DNA of 42,675 nucleotides from an uncultured Pseudomonadales bacterium (lineage in GTDB: Bacteria > Pseudomonadota > Gammaproteobacteria > Pseudomonadales > UBA7434), in contig CAJQQO010000195.1 in assembly GCA_905480475.1 (NCBI GenBank), forward strand, positions 1 through 42,675, given 5' to 3'. This document shows positions 24,885 to 35,073 of the stretch, one piece after another. Each line of letters begins with the position of its first letter. The stretch's first letter is position 1. The notes under the pieces are model-generated. The model searched no databases and had not been told where the DNA came from. It worked only from the letters and a program-made list of their open reading frames with translations. A program made the position numbers and the translations under genes.

Positions 24885-26072
24885 TTAATTCGAAGAACCA
24901 CGCTGCTCAAGAATTTCAACCGCCGGTAATACTTTACCTTCAACAAATTCTAAAAACGCGCCGCCACCGGTTGAAATATAACTGACTTTATCTGCAACAT
25001 TATATTTATCGATAGCCGCCAGCGTATCACCCCCACCGGCAATCGAAAAGCCAGCGCTAGCTGCAATAGCAGCAGCAACCGCTGCGGTCCCTTCGCCAAA
25101 CTGATCAAATTCAAATACACCAACCGGGCCGTTCCATATAATGGTTTTTGCATCCGCTAAAATAGCCTCAAGCTGCTTGCGACTTTGCGGACCTATATCA
25201 AAAATCATATCGTCTTCAGTTACATCATCAGCAGACTTCACTTCAGCTACGGTGGATGCGGAAAATTCTTTTCCGGTCACTACATCAACCGGCAAGGGAA
25301 TGGCGGTTTTTTTCGCTAATGTACTGGCAGTGCTTAGCAAATCGTGTTCGCACAAAGATTTACCCACCGGCTTACCGGCTGCCGCTAAAAAGGTATTGGC
25401 TATACCGCCGCCGACAATTAGCTGATCAACTTTTTCAGATAGCGTATCCAATACCGATAGCTTGGTTGACACTTTAGAGCCACCAACAATCGCAACCATC
25501 GGTCGCGCCGGATTTGCTAAGGCTTTTTCAAGTGCATCAAGCTCGGCGGCTAATAATGGGCCTGCGCATGCGATGGGAGCAAATTTGGCCACGCCGTGCG
25601 TAGATGCCTGCGCACGATGCGCGGTACCAAAGGCATCCATCACAAATACATCACAAATATCGGCATAGGCTTGCGCCAGTTTATCATCGTTAGATTTTTC
25701 GCCTTGGTTAAAGCGCACGTTTTCTAGCAGGCAGACTTCACCATTGGCCAATTGCTTTAGTGCGGATTGATCGCTTTGCCAATTAGCAAGTAATGGGACA
25801 TCGCGATTTAAAACTTGAGCTAAATGTGCTGCGACAGGCGCCAAACTAAAGGCTGCATTTTGCTCTGCGCTTGCGCCTTCTTCTGGTCGTCCCAAGTGAG
25901 ACATTAAAATGACTTTTGCGCCCGCTTTAAGCGCAGCTTCAATACTGGGTATTGCCGCGCGAATTCGCGCATCAGAAGATACTGCGCCATCTTTAATCGG
26001 TACGTTTAAATCCTCGCGAATCAATACACGCTTGCCGTTTAAATCAATATCCTTCATTAACATTAAAGACAT
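24885..26072 (-). CDS. pgk: Phosphoglycerate kinase
   Basis: 395 residues. It transfers phosphate between 1,3-bisphosphoglycerate and [18 protein letters not shown] is the PGK signature near the N-terminus, ILMSHLGRP follows, then [27 protein letters not shown], and [17 protein letters not shown] with [12 protein letters not shown] and [15 protein letters not shown] in the C-lobe. All substrate- and nucleotide-binding blocks are intact. GAGAGA stands about 10 bases before the ATG; in-frame ATGs at codons 4 and 6 are alternatives. It follows epd by 148 bases, as in the epd-pgk order of many gammaproteobacteria. Confidence 0.97.
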   Translation of the reverse strand: MSLMLMKDIDLNGKRVLIREDLNVPIKDGAVSSDARIRAAIPSIEAALKAGAKVILMSHLGRPEEGASAEQNAAFSLAPVAAHLAQVLNRDVPLLANWQSDQSALKQLANGEVCLLENVRFNQGEKSNDDKLAQAYADICDVFVMDAFGTAHRAQASTHGVAKFAPIACAGPLLAAELDALEKALANPARPMVAIVGGSKVSTKLSVLDTLSEKVDQLIVGGGIANTFLAAAGKPVGKSLCEHDLLSTASTLAKKTAIPLPVDVVTGKEFSASTVAEVKSADDVTEDDMIFDIGPQSRKQLEAILADAKTIIWNGPVGVFEFDQFGEGTAAVAAAIAASAGFSIAGGGDTLAAIDKYNVADKVSYISTGGGAFLEFVEGKVLPAVEILEQRGSSN

Positions 26073-26220
26073 TTATATTTTCTCTCTATTGAAGCCGATA
26101 ATAATTTGTTCTCGAAAGTACTTCTTTTTCGACAGCGTTTCTTTTTCTAAAATGCTTATTTTTCTATAGTGCGTCTCTGTCGATAGCATTTACTTTTTCG
26201 ACAGTTAAACCCTTGTCTCG

Positions 26221-27240
26221 CTACTTATTTAAATTTGCTTTTAAGTACAAAGCCAAATCCAACATACGATTGGCGAACGCCCATTCATTATCAAACCAGA
26301 TCAGCACATTAACCGTGCGGCCCGCGCTAACCCTTGTTTGATTGGCGTCAATAACACCCGAGCGTATATCGTGATTAAAATCGCATGAAGCTAACAGCTC
26401 TTCGGTATAACCTAACACACCCGGCAACTGTTGTTCAGCCGCTTGACGAAGGCAATCATTAACCGCCTCCTCAGTGGTTTGATCGCGCACATTAATGGTG
26501 ACATTTAATGCCGAGACATTATTAACCGGTACTCGTAAAGCATGGGCGACAAACTTTCCACGCAAACCGGGTAACACGCGCTCAATGCCCTGTGCCAAAG
26601 CTGTATCTACCGGAATAATGGATTGCGATGCGGCGCGATTGCGACGTAAGTCTTGGCTGTGATAAGCATCAATAACCGGCTGATCATGCATCGACGCATG
26701 AATTGTCGTCACCACACCGTTTTCAACACCAAAAGCTTTATCAAGTACGGATAAGACTGGAATCAATGCATTACTGGTACAGGATGCCGCAGACAAAACG
26801 GTGGCCGAAGTATCAACCTGTTGATGATTGACGCCGTAGACTAGCGCAGGAATATCCGCTTCACCGGGATTTGATAACAACACTTGTCGCGCGCCGGATT
26901 GAATATGTTTTTGCGCATCGGCTGCGGAGGTGATTTTACCGGTGCACTCCATCACTAAATCGATATCCAAATCGCGCCATGGCAGTAAACCATGATCAGG
27001 CTGCTGAATTAAATCGATGGCAGTATCGTCAATAAATAATTGCTGTTGTTCCGGCTCGCATCGCACTGGCGCAGGAAAAGTGCCATGCGTGCTGTCGTAA
27101 TGCGTTAAATAAACAATCGCATCATGCGGTGCCAGTTCATTAATAGCCGCTATCGATAGCGCAGCAGTATCGTCACGCTCATACCATGCTCGCAGCACAC
27201 AGCGCCCGACCCGCCCATAACCATTGATTGCTAACCGCAT
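26221..27240 (-). CDS. epd: Erythrose-4-phosphate dehydrogenase (GAPDH family)
   Basis: 339 residues. AINGYGRVGRCVLRAWYE is the NAD-binding start and ASCTSNALIPV contains the catalytic Cys. TTIHASMHDQPVIDAYH and RRNRAASQSIIPVDTALA resemble Epd more than standard GapA, and WFDNEWAFANRMLD ends the protein. Epd oxidises erythrose-4-phosphate for DXP-dependent pyridoxal phosphate synthesis; the paralogue can also act as GAPDH. The placement tkt-epd-pgk fits. No other gap gene is in the window, so a dual role is possible but unproven. Forty bases separate it from the upstream tkt. Confidence 0.88.
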   Translation of the reverse strand: MRLAINGYGRVGRCVLRAWYERDDTAALSIAAINELAPHDAIVYLTHYDSTHGTFPAPVRCEPEQQQLFIDDTAIDLIQQPDHGLLPWRDLDIDLVMECTGKITSAADAQKHIQSGARQVLLSNPGEADIPALVYGVNHQQVDTSATVLSAASCTSNALIPVLSVLDKAFGVENGVVTTIHASMHDQPVIDAYHSQDLRRNRAASQSIIPVDTALAQGIERVLPGLRGKFVAHALRVPVNNVSALNVTINVRDQTTEEAVNDCLRQAAEQQLPGVLGYTEELLASCDFNHDIRSGVIDANQTRVSAGRTVNVLIWFDNEWAFANRMLDLALYLKANLNK

Positions 27241-27280
27241 ACGCTTTGCCGCTTAATAATACCAACCCGGCCCAACAAAT

Positions 27281-29302
27281 TTAGGCGGGTAACTGATCTT
27301 CCAACAAACCTCTTACAGCTTCTGTTACCGCTGCAGTGGTAATACCAAAGTGTTCAAATAATTGCTCGGCAGGTGCAGACTCACCAAAACTAGTCATACC
27401 TACAACCCGGCCATCCAAACCAACATATTTGTACCAAAAATCGACATGCGCTGCTTCAACCGCAACACGATTGACCACTTGTGCCGGTAATACTGATTCG
27501 CGATAAGCTGCATCTTGCTGATCAAAAACATTGGTCGCTGGCATTGAAACCACACGTACATGATAGCCTTCCTCTGCTAATGCCTTGGCAGAATCAACCG
27601 CTAAACTCACTTCTGAACCGGTCGCGATAATAACCGCATCCAACTCATCAGCATTAGCCGAACCTTCAATCAATACATAACCGCCCTTAGCGATATTGGC
27701 AACCTGCGTGGCGTCTCGCTCTTGGTGAGGCAAGCTTTGACGGGTAAAGATTAATGCCGACGGACCGTCGGTACTTTCGATGGCAGCTTTCCATGACACG
27801 GCAGATTCAACCGTATCGCATGGACGCCAAGTACTGAGATTTGGCGTGGTGCGCAAATTAGTTAGCTGCTCCACCGGTTGGTGCGTTGGGCCATCTTCAC
27901 CCAGACCAATAGAATCATGGGTATAAACCAAGATGCTGCGCTGCTTCATAATCGCAGCCATTCGAACCGCGTTGCGCGCGTATTCCATAAATACTAAAAA
28001 GGTTGCGCCGTAAGGAACAAAACCGCCGTGCAATGCCATACCGTTCATCATCGCCGACATGCCAAACTCGCGAACGCCGTAATAGAGATAGTTGCCCGAG
28101 GCATCAGCAGCAGTCACCGCCTTTGAGCCTTTCCAAATCGTGTTGTTGGAACCGGCCAAATCAGCCGAGCCTCCTAGCATCTCAGGTAATAGTGGGCCGT
28201 AAGCATCCAAACAGTTTTGCGACGCTTTGCGGGTCGCAATGCTGGCGCCATCGGCCTGACATTGGGCAATATAGGCGCTGGACTGCGCGGCAAAGTCGGC
28301 GGGTAGATCGCCAGACATACGACGTTGGAATTCAGCGGCTAATTCAGGATGCGCCGATTGATAAGCGGCAAAGCGTTGCGACCATGCATCTTCGGCAGCA
28401 GCGCCACGCTCTTTGGCATCCCAGCTTTGGTAGATATCATCAGGAATTTCAAACGGCGCGTGCGACCAACCTAGCTCAGCGCGAGCGGCGGCAACTTCAT
28501 CGGTACCCAATGCAGCGCCATGAACGCCAGAAGTACCCTGCTTATTAGGCGAGCCAAAACCAATAATGGTTTTACAGCAAATCAGTGTTGGGCGATCGCT
28601 ATCAGCCAGTGCCGCTTCAACCGCTGCTTTAATCGCATCGGCATCGTGGCCGTCTACGTTAGCAAGTACTTGCCAACCGTAAGCCTCAAAGCGGGCCGGG
28701 GTATTATCAGTAAACCAACCTTCAACTTCGCCATCAATCGAGATACCGTTATCATCGTAAAAGGCGACTAATTTGCCTAAGCCCAAGGTGCCAGCCAGCG
28801 AGCAAGCCTCGTGCGAAATACCTTCCATCAAGCAGCCGTCACCTAAAAAGGTGTAGGTATTATGATCAACAACAGAATGATCTTTGCGATTAAATTGCGC
28901 TGCCATCACCTTCTCGGCAAGCGCCATACCAACGGCATTAGTAATACCTTGGCCTAGAGGGCCGGTAGTGGTCTCAACACCCGGCGCATAACCATACTCG
29001 GGATGGCCCGGTGTTTTTGCATGCAATTGACGGAAGTTGCGCAGCTCTTCAATCGGCAATTCATAACCCGATAAATGCAGCAGTGAATAAATCAGCATTG
29101 AGCCGTGGCCATTCGATAAGACAAACCGATCGCGATCATGCCAGTCAGGATTCTGCGGATTGTGCTTTAAAAAGTCATTCCACAGCACTTCGGCAATATC
29201 GGCCATTCCCATTGGCGCGCCGGGGTGTCCGGAATTGGCTTGCTGAACAGCATCCATTGATAAAGCACGGATCGCATTGGCTAGGTCACGGCGTGAGGCC
29301 AT
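27281..29302 (-). CDS. tkt: Transketolase
   Basis: 673 residues; the start at 29302 ([17 protein letters not shown]) has CAGGAG upstream and matches the family, while a longer frame to 29380 is unsupported. It transfers two-carbon units between ketose and aldose phosphates with thiamine diphosphate. [37 protein letters not shown] and [20 protein letters not shown] (ThDP/metal motif with DNNGISI-type loop [15 protein letters not shown]) are in the first half, and [17 protein letters not shown] and [14 protein letters not shown] in the rest. It is the first gene of tkt-epd-pgk, divergent from the aldolase gene. Confidence 0.97.
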   Translation of the reverse strand: MASRRDLANAIRALSMDAVQQANSGHPGAPMGMADIAEVLWNDFLKHNPQNPDWHDRDRFVLSNGHGSMLIYSLLHLSGYELPIEELRNFRQLHAKTPGHPEYGYAPGVETTTGPLGQGITNAVGMALAEKVMAAQFNRKDHSVVDHNTYTFLGDGCLMEGISHEACSLAGTLGLGKLVAFYDDNGISIDGEVEGWFTDNTPARFEAYGWQVLANVDGHDADAIKAAVEAALADSDRPTLICCKTIIGFGSPNKQGTSGVHGAALGTDEVAAARAELGWSHAPFEIPDDIYQSWDAKERGAAAEDAWSQRFAAYQSAHPELAAEFQRRMSGDLPADFAAQSSAYIAQCQADGASIATRKASQNCLDAYGPLLPEMLGGSADLAGSNNTIWKGSKAVTAADASGNYLYYGVREFGMSAMMNGMALHGGFVPYGATFLVFMEYARNAVRMAAIMKQRSILVYTHDSIGLGEDGPTHQPVEQLTNLRTTPNLSTWRPCDTVESAVSWKAAIESTDGPSALIFTRQSLPHQERDATQVANIAKGGYVLIEGSANADELDAVIIATGSEVSLAVDSAKALAEEGYHVRVVSMPATNVFDQQDAAYRESVLPAQVVNRVAVEAAHVDFWYKYVGLDGRVVGMTSFGESAPAEQLFEHFGITTAAVTEAVRGLLEDQLPA

Positions 29303-29814
29303 TAAGATGACTCCTGATATTGGGAAATTGAGCAGGTAAACGACGGATAAATCGGCCAAAAGCCGATTAAACGTGAGCACCCGTAAAAAAAGGGCGCTAT
29401 TGTCGCTTAAGCGGGCGAAATGGGCAATTTGTTTACATGCTATTAATACGTGTAAGCCAGTATTTAGCCGGTATACGGAGCCATAAAAGCTGAAGGAAAC
29501 GGCAAACTATCGGCCGGATCCGCCTCAGCCGACAAAAATTCTCGAATCCGCATCCTAGCTGGGCCAAGCACGTCGAGTCTGAACAGCGTCAATCACAGCT
29601 ATAAAATATCGTTAGATCAACAATTGCCAACTATCGTGAACTGATATTTGATCACATTATGCTAATATCGCCGCCCATAGGCCATGCGATCGCATTGTTC
29701 ATTATGCTGAACAATATAGCGATAGATAGCGCTGTAGACAGCGAAAATAGCCATATACCATCGACGACTTATACTTACTACTTACTTTACTAAAACCGGG
29801 ATCCTGGATCAGCT
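29303..29814. other. Divergent intergenic region tkt / fba
   Basis: This 512-base region has no gene. It contains the palindromes at 29684-29715, a TATACT hexamer at 29770-29775 that could be the -10 box of the aldolase promoter, and AT-rich stretches on both sides. I found no confident -35 boxes. Confidence 0.45.
29684..29715. promoter_or_regulatory. Two overlapping palindromes, candidate operator
   Basis: 29684-29695 is a 12-bp perfect palindrome (atgcgatcgcat). It overlaps by two bases an inverted repeat of 8 bp with a 6-base spacer (attgttca 29694-29701, tgaacaat 29708-29715). The pair stands about 100 bases upstream of the aldolase ATG and 380 from tkt, where a regulator of both genes could bind. 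The binding protein is unknown. Confidence 0.4.
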
Positions 29815-30720
29815 ATGTCAAACTCTGAACCCCAATTTCAAAAACAACTCGCCAAAGTAATTGGACAAGACGGTTTTATTGCCGCACTCGACCAAAGCGG
29901 CGGCAGCACCCCAAAAGCATTAAAACTCTACGGTGTAGAAGAAGATGCTTACAACAATGATGAACAGATGTTTGCCGTTGTCCACAAGATGCGCAGCCGA
30001 ATCATCACCAGCCCAAGCTTTAACGGTGACCGCGTACTAGGCGCCATTCTGTTTGAAAACACCCTCGGTAGAGAGATTGAAGGCCTCAACTCGGCGTGCT
30101 TTTTATGGCAAAACAAAAACGTTGTGCCGTTTTTAAAAGTCGACAAAGGTCTGGCCGATCTTGCCGACGATGTGCAACTAATGAAACCCATTCCCGAGCT
30201 TGACGCCCTACTCCGCAAGGCCAAGGCGCAAAATGTCTTTGGCACCAAAATGCGCTCGGTGATTAAACTGGCTAATCAAGCCGGTATTGCCGCTGTAGCG
30301 GAACAGCAATTTGCGGTCGGCAAACAGATTATTGCCGCCGGTCTGGTTCCCATTATTGAGCCAGAAGTGGATATCAATAGCCCTCAAAAAGCCGACGCCG
30401 AGCAAATTCTGAAAGAACAATTACTGCTGCAACTCAACCAATTAGCTGACGATCAACAAGTGATGCTAAAACTCACACTACCTGAGCGAGCCAATTTTTA
30501 CCGCGACTGCATCGAGCATCCTCGGGTACTAAAAGTTGTTGCGCTATCAGGCGGTTACGATCGTAATGAAGCCACTCGTCGCACTGCAGAAAACAATGGC
30601 ATGATCGCCAGCTTCTCGCGAGCATTAACGGAAGGGCTGAATGCACAGCAATCCGACGAGGCATTTAATCAATCACTCGACAGCGCTATTGAGGCCATTT
30701 TTCAAGCGTCAAAAACCTAA
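29815..30720 (+). CDS. Class I fructose-bisphosphate aldolase
   Basis: 301 residues, Schiff-base (metal-free) type of the class I fructose-1,6-bisphosphate aldolases. AALDQSGGSTPKALKLYGV and ITSPSFNGDRVLGAILFENT are N-terminal motifs; VPFLKVDKGL holds a catalytic-region lysine; GLVPIIEPEVDI and MLKLTLPE carry further active-site residues (the Lys of MLKLT is the Schiff-base position); VVALSGGYDRNEATRR and IASFSRALTEGL bind phosphate. It cleaves FBP to DHAP and glyceraldehyde-3-phosphate in glycolysis or gluconeogenesis. Many relatives with epd-pgk use class II FbaA there; here the class I gene is divergent from tkt. Confidence 0.93.
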   Translation: MSNSEPQFQKQLAKVIGQDGFIAALDQSGGSTPKALKLYGVEEDAYNNDEQMFAVVHKMRSRIITSPSFNGDRVLGAILFENTLGREIEGLNSACFLWQNKNVVPFLKVDKGLADLADDVQLMKPIPELDALLRKAKAQNVFGTKMRSVIKLANQAGIAAVAEQQFAVGKQIIAAGLVPIIEPEVDINSPQKADAEQILKEQLLLQLNQLADDQQVMLKLTLPERANFYRDCIEHPRVLKVVALSGGYDRNEATRRTAENNGMIASFSRALTEGLNAQQSDEAFNQSLDSAIEAIFQASKT

Positions 30721-30936
30721 GCGCAGCAACGGCGTTAGGGCTAGCGAGAAAGGGTGATTTTTATCAGCTTTTTGCCATTTGCGCGCCATAAAGCGCGCAG
30801 ACTCTGGTAGAATCGCCATCCTTTTTTCGGCTGCTGCCAGATGCCGCTGTTCTTATAGGTCGCTATACGCTGTTTTTATATCGACGTTTAACAATAGCAA
30901 TGCCGCCGGTTAATAACGCGCACATAAGAATTGTCT

Positions 30937-33747
30937 ATGGAATTTGTTGTAGGGCAACGCTGGGTTAGTCAAGCCGAGCCACAATTAGGTTTAGGTTTAG
31001 TCGTTGAAACCGACGGCCGACATATCACGTTAAACTTTCCAGCCGCTGAAGAAGATCGTATCTACGCAGCTAACAGCGCTCCGCTGGCGCGAGTAGTTTA
31101 TCAAACCGGCGACACGCTGCACGATATCGAACAAAACGAATTACTGGTTACCGCGGTCGAAGATGTTAACCAGATAAATTATTATTTGGCGACCAATGCC
31201 GATGGCGAAGAACGAATTATTCCCGAATCCAATATCTCGGCGTCTATTCAGTTAAGTTCGCCAACGCAGCGTCTTTATAGCGGTCAATTTGATAAAAACG
31301 CCGCCTTTCAATTGCGCGCCGCCACCTTACACTTTCGCTATCAACTGCAATGCTCACCCGCGCGCGGCTTGTTAGGGCCACGAACTAATCTGCTTAGACA
31401 CCAAATTTATATCGCCCATGAAGTCGCCTCACGTTATGCGCCACGGGTTTTGTTGGCCGACGAAGTAGGTCTGGGTAAAACCATTGAAGCCGGTATGATT
31501 TTGCATCATCAACTGCAAACCGGATTAGCAAGCCGAGCGCTTATTATTGTACCCGAGCCGCTATTGCATCAATGGCTGGTTGAAATGCTGCGAAAGTTCA
31601 ACTTGCATTTTTCGCTATTTGATAAAGAGCGCTACGATGAATTGCGTGAAAGCGATGAAGAAAGTAATCCCTTTGAATCTGAACAATTAATTCTATGCAG
31701 TCTGGACTTGTTCAACAGTGACGAACGTATTGTTCAAGAAGCCTGTGAAGCGGGTTGGGACCTCACCATTGTTGATGAAGCCCATCACTTACAGTGGTCA
31801 GAGCAAGAGACCAGTACTGAATATCAAATCATTGAACAAATCTCGCGTTTTAGTGCCGGTTTATTATTGTTAACCGCCACACCCGAACAACTTGGCATAG
31901 AAAGTCATTTTGCGCGCCTACGATTATTAGACCCGGCGCGATTCCATAGCCTAGCGGCTTTTATCGAAGAGCAAAGTCACTTTGTTGAACTCAATGATGT
32001 AGTCAGTGCGCTGGCCAATAATGAAACTTTATCCGAGCCGCAGCAAAAACAACTGGCAACATATATAGGCGAACTACCTGCCGACGGTAGCTGGGACGAC
32101 GAGGCGCACCACCAAAAACTTATTAACCGACTGTTAGATCGTCACGGCACTGGCCGGGTCCTTTTCCGTAATACCCGCGCAGCCATTCAAGGATTTCCAC
32201 AGCGGGTACCTCATGCTTATCCGCTCGACAAACCCGTCGACTACGCGAATGAAACAGGCTTATACCCAGAGCGAGCATCACAATTAAGCGGCGACGAATG
32301 GCTGGATAACGATCCACGTGTCAGCTGGCTAGAGGCGTTTTTAAAAGAACATCGCAATCATAAAGTATTATTGATTTGCGCCAACCCGAATACCGCAGTG
32401 GATTTAGAAAAGCATCTTCACTTAACCTTGGGTATACGCAGCGCAGCATTTTATGAAGGCTTATCAATTATCGATCGCGATAGAGCGGCTGCCTACTTTG
32501 CCGATGAAGATAGCGGCGCGCAGGTTTTAATTTGTTCGGAGATTGGCAGCGAAGGTAGAAACTTTCAATTTGCTCATCACTTGGTTTTATTTGACTTACC
32601 GACCAACCCGGATTTATTAGAACAGCGCATTGGTCGTCTTGATCGAATAGGTCAAACCGAAGATATTCAAATCCATGTGCCATTTATTAAAGATTCCGCA
32701 CAAGAATATTTATATCGCTGGTATCAAGAAGGCTTAAACGCTTTTGAGCAAAGCTTTTCGGCAGGCTTATCGGTTTCGCAACAATTCGCCCAACAACTTG
32801 CACCATGGCTTGAGGGTGAAAGCGGTGAAGACTTTGAACAATTAATTACTGCCACCGCTGCACATACTTTAAGTGTTAGAGAAGAATTGCAAAACGGCAG
32901 AGATCAATTACTGGAACTCAACTCCTGTAATAAAGTTGTTGCCGATGAAGTTATTCAAACCATTGCAGATGCCGAGCGCTCGGAAGTTTTGCAATCGTAT
33001 ATGATGATGTTATTCGACATCTTCGGTGTTGATTCGGACTTTCACTCCGAACATTGTTTAGTGCTCTACCCAACCGATCAAATGCTTACCGGTCATTTTC
33101 CCGGTTTAAAGGATGAAGGCGTTACTATTTGCTTTGACCGTGCCAAAGCCCAGCAACGCGAAGATATGGAATTTGTGACCTGGGAAAATCCCATGGTTAG
33201 CGAATCGATAGAAACCGTATTAGGTATGGAGCTAGGCAATGCTGCCATCGCCGCCTTAAAACTTAAATCGATTCCCGCTGGCACTTTAATGGTGGAATGC
33301 TTTTTTGCCATTCAATTTAGCGCGCCGAAAAAATTGCAACTCGATCGCTTTTTACCGGCCACACCTATTCGTGTATTGCTTGATAGTACGGGTAAAGATT
33401 TAACGACAACCATTAAGCATGCGCAAATGAACAAGCTTTGCGGTCACCTTAAAAAATCTAACCGTCTTGCGATTATCAAACAGATACGCGGCGAGTTAGA
33501 AAAAATGATTGCCCAAGCGCAAAAGCAAGCGCAAGTAAAAGCCCAGCCAATGATCACCGCAGGTAAAGAGCGGGTGATTGAAACGGTAGGCGAAGAATTC
33601 AATCGACTTACGGAACTCAAAGCGCTTAACGGTACGATTCGCGAAGATGAAATCGAATTTGTTAAAACAAGACAGAGTGAAGCCTTAAAGCATATTGAAA
33701 ATGCGACCGCAGAGTTACAAGCAGTGAGAATCGTTATTAATACTTAA
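30937..33747 (+). CDS. rapA: RNA polymerase-associated ATPase RapA
   Basis: 936 residues from ATG 30937 (MEFVVGQRWVSQAEPQLGLG); an in-frame TTG six bases upstream was rejected. RapA is a Swi2/Snf2 ATPase that recycles RNA polymerase after transcription. The N-terminal Tudor-like domains cover about 1-110. The ATPase core has DEVGLGKT (175-182), DEAH (280-283) and LLTATPEQ, then the helicase C lobe with CSEIGSEGRNFQFAHHLVLFDLP and EQRIGRLDRIGQ. The C-terminal RapA domain ends in a helical region. It is close to the E. coli length of 968. The 3' end overlaps the convergent PEP-CTERM-like gene by 11 bases. Confidence 0.97.
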   Translation: MEFVVGQRWVSQAEPQLGLGLVVETDGRHITLNFPAAEEDRIYAANSAPLARVVYQTGDTLHDIEQNELLVTAVEDVNQINYYLATNADGEERIIPESNISASIQLSSPTQRLYSGQFDKNAAFQLRAATLHFRYQLQCSPARGLLGPRTNLLRHQIYIAHEVASRYAPRVLLADEVGLGKTIEAGMILHHQLQTGLASRALIIVPEPLLHQWLVEMLRKFNLHFSLFDKERYDELRESDEESNPFESEQLILCSLDLFNSDERIVQEACEAGWDLTIVDEAHHLQWSEQETSTEYQIIEQISRFSAGLLLLTATPEQLGIESHFARLRLLDPARFHSLAAFIEEQSHFVELNDVVSALANNETLSEPQQKQLATYIGELPADGSWDDEAHHQKLINRLLDRHGTGRVLFRNTRAAIQGFPQRVPHAYPLDKPVDYANETGLYPERASQLSGDEWLDNDPRVSWLEAFLKEHRNHKVLLICANPNTAVDLEKHLHLTLGIRSAAFYEGLSIIDRDRAAAYFADEDSGAQVLICSEIGSEGRNFQFAHHLVLFDLPTNPDLLEQRIGRLDRIGQTEDIQIHVPFIKDSAQEYLYRWYQEGLNAFEQSFSAGLSVSQQFAQQLAPWLEGESGEDFEQLITATAAHTLSVREELQNGRDQLLELNSCNKVVADEVIQTIADAERSEVLQSYMMMLFDIFGVDSDFHSEHCLVLYPTDQMLTGHFPGLKDEGVTICFDRAKAQQREDMEFVTWENPMVSESIETVLGMELGNAAIAALKLKSIPAGTLMVECFFAIQFSAPKKLQLDRFLPATPIRVLLDSTGKDLTTTIKHAQMNKLCGHLKKSNRLAIIKQIRGELEKMIAQAQKQAQVKAQPMITAGKERVIETVGEEFNRLTELKALNGTIREDEIEFVKTRQSEALKHIENATAELQAVRIVINT

Positions 33748-34474
33748 GGCCAAGACGCTTAAAGCTTGTCAAACCAATAATGCCGGATATAAACAACCAT
33801 GCCGCAGCCGGTACCGGTACTTGTGAAATGGCGATAGTGCCATCGAGGCCGACCGAGAAGGATCCCACCGCTGAATTCAGAACCGGCTCATCCGTTGTAC
33901 TGTTGAAGGCGTTCTCGTATTGCACATACCACAGCGGCGTAAGCGATGAGCCCACCGATGTAAACGTACTCTGTAGTACCAACTGATCGATGGTGCTAGG
34001 ATATTGCGCGGTAAACACTTCATTAATCAATGCAAATTCCCGCGAGCCACTCGCTTCTAACTGGATATCATCCAGCATATTAAACCAGATTGTTTTCTTC
34101 TCCCCCAACTATTGACCCGTTTCGACAGCATTGGCCAACTGACTGCTTGAGGAGCTACTAACCAAGCCATTATTTTGATACGACGGCACTTCACCCGCCG
34201 CAGGTGGGCCGCCGACTCTGCCTATATCATTAACTCCGGCAATTAGCGCCCACTCCGACCCCGGGTGCGCTGCAAGAAATGCAGCGAGGCCGCTTGATGT
34301 TACTGCGGCGTTGGCACCGTCAACGATATCTTGCCCGTCGAGTAATAAATCAAAAAAATAAAAATCTGCACCAGCTGCATCTTTCACAACCACAACCGCT
34401 GAATCATCATCGAATGCTGCGTGAGAATGAGAAGCTATAAGACACGCTAATACGAGGGACGCTGGCTTTTTCAT
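33737..34474 (-). pseudogene. PEP-CTERM-like exported protein interrupted by in-frame TAG
   Basis: A strong ribosome-binding site (AAGGAGAG) and ATG at 34474 start a protein with signal peptide MKKPASLVLACLIASHSHA. After 121 residues (ending NAVETGQ) a TAG at 34109-34111 stops it. The same frame continues with no shift through LGEKKTIWFNMLDD to a C-terminal VPVPAAAWLFISGIIGLTSFKR, a PEP-CTERM-type sorting segment with a Pro-rich motif, a hydrophobic helix and a basic end. Together the parts would make one protein of about 245 residues. It is either a recent nonsense pseudogene, a read-through gene, or a sequencing error. Function is unknown; the C-terminus suggests exosortase-dependent surface export. 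Confidence 0.75.
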
Positions 34475-34671
34475 ATATCTCTCCTTGAACTATTTTATTT
34501 ATTTTTAGTGACAACTAAACCACGTTGTTAGTTGAAATCACCCTAGCAGGCGACTCGGTATCGATTGCGCTTACCACCACTAGCATAAAAGAATAACTCG
34601 TTGCGAATTCGACAAAGCAATATGACTGGCCTTGCTAAATTTCTTCATACTTTTAATAAGGGTTTTCGCAC

Positions 34672-35073
34672 TTACAAAACACCTCTTGCTTTAGCGGCGA
34701 CCCAAGGTGCTATGAAAGTTACTAACAACACGATAATAAATAAATTGCCGTCCTGTAGATTAAAAACCTGCGCAATTTCCTGCCATGATTTTCCTACAAC
34801 ATAATGGCCAAATGGAAATTCAACCAGCAGGGTAAGCGAAACCCAAAATAAGCCAATAACAAAATATCCTTTCTCGTTTGGCAAATCGAATAAGCTGATC
34901 GACACCCAAGAGACCGCCAAGATGAGAGCTGAAAGGGTTAAGCCACTCAAAGGAAGCGCATATTCTGTTCCAACAACAGCCACCAAAACCATTTCTCGGA
35001 ACAGTCCATTGATTATCGCCACAAAAAATATTGCAAGCCATATTCCAGTCGCTCTAAATGATATCGCGATCAT
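34672..35073 (-). CDS. Hypothetical four-helix membrane protein
   Basis: 133 residues with four hydrophobic segments at about 8-30, 40-60, 69-85 and 110-130. Loops carry NEKGYF, HYVVGKSWQEIAQVFNLQDGN and a C-terminal KARGVL. I do not recognise the family. The start is an ATG with no good Shine-Dalgarno. It lies between the broken PEP-CTERM-like gene and a 554-base gap, with no obvious operon partner. Confidence 0.6.
   Translation of the reverse strand: MIAISFRATGIWLAIFFVAIINGLFREMVLVAVVGTEYALPLSGLTLSALILAVSWVSISLFDLPNEKGYFVIGLFWVSLTLLVEFPFGHYVVGKSWQEIAQVFNLQDGNLFIIVLLVTFIAPWVAAKARGVL

Noticed and set aside
26073-26220. cttttTCGACAG motifs between epd and pgk
   Set aside because: The repeats are short and imperfect, and no consistent stem or unit length emerges.
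28003-28548. Plus-strand 181-residue frame inside tkt
   Set aside because: It is antisense to conserved transketolase motifs, is Arg/Gln-rich and has no family match that I know.
30781-30813. Possible promoter TAGAAT with gcgcgc hairpin upstream of rapA
   Set aside because: The -10 box is reasonable, but no -35 box at proper spacing could be seen, so I do not list it.
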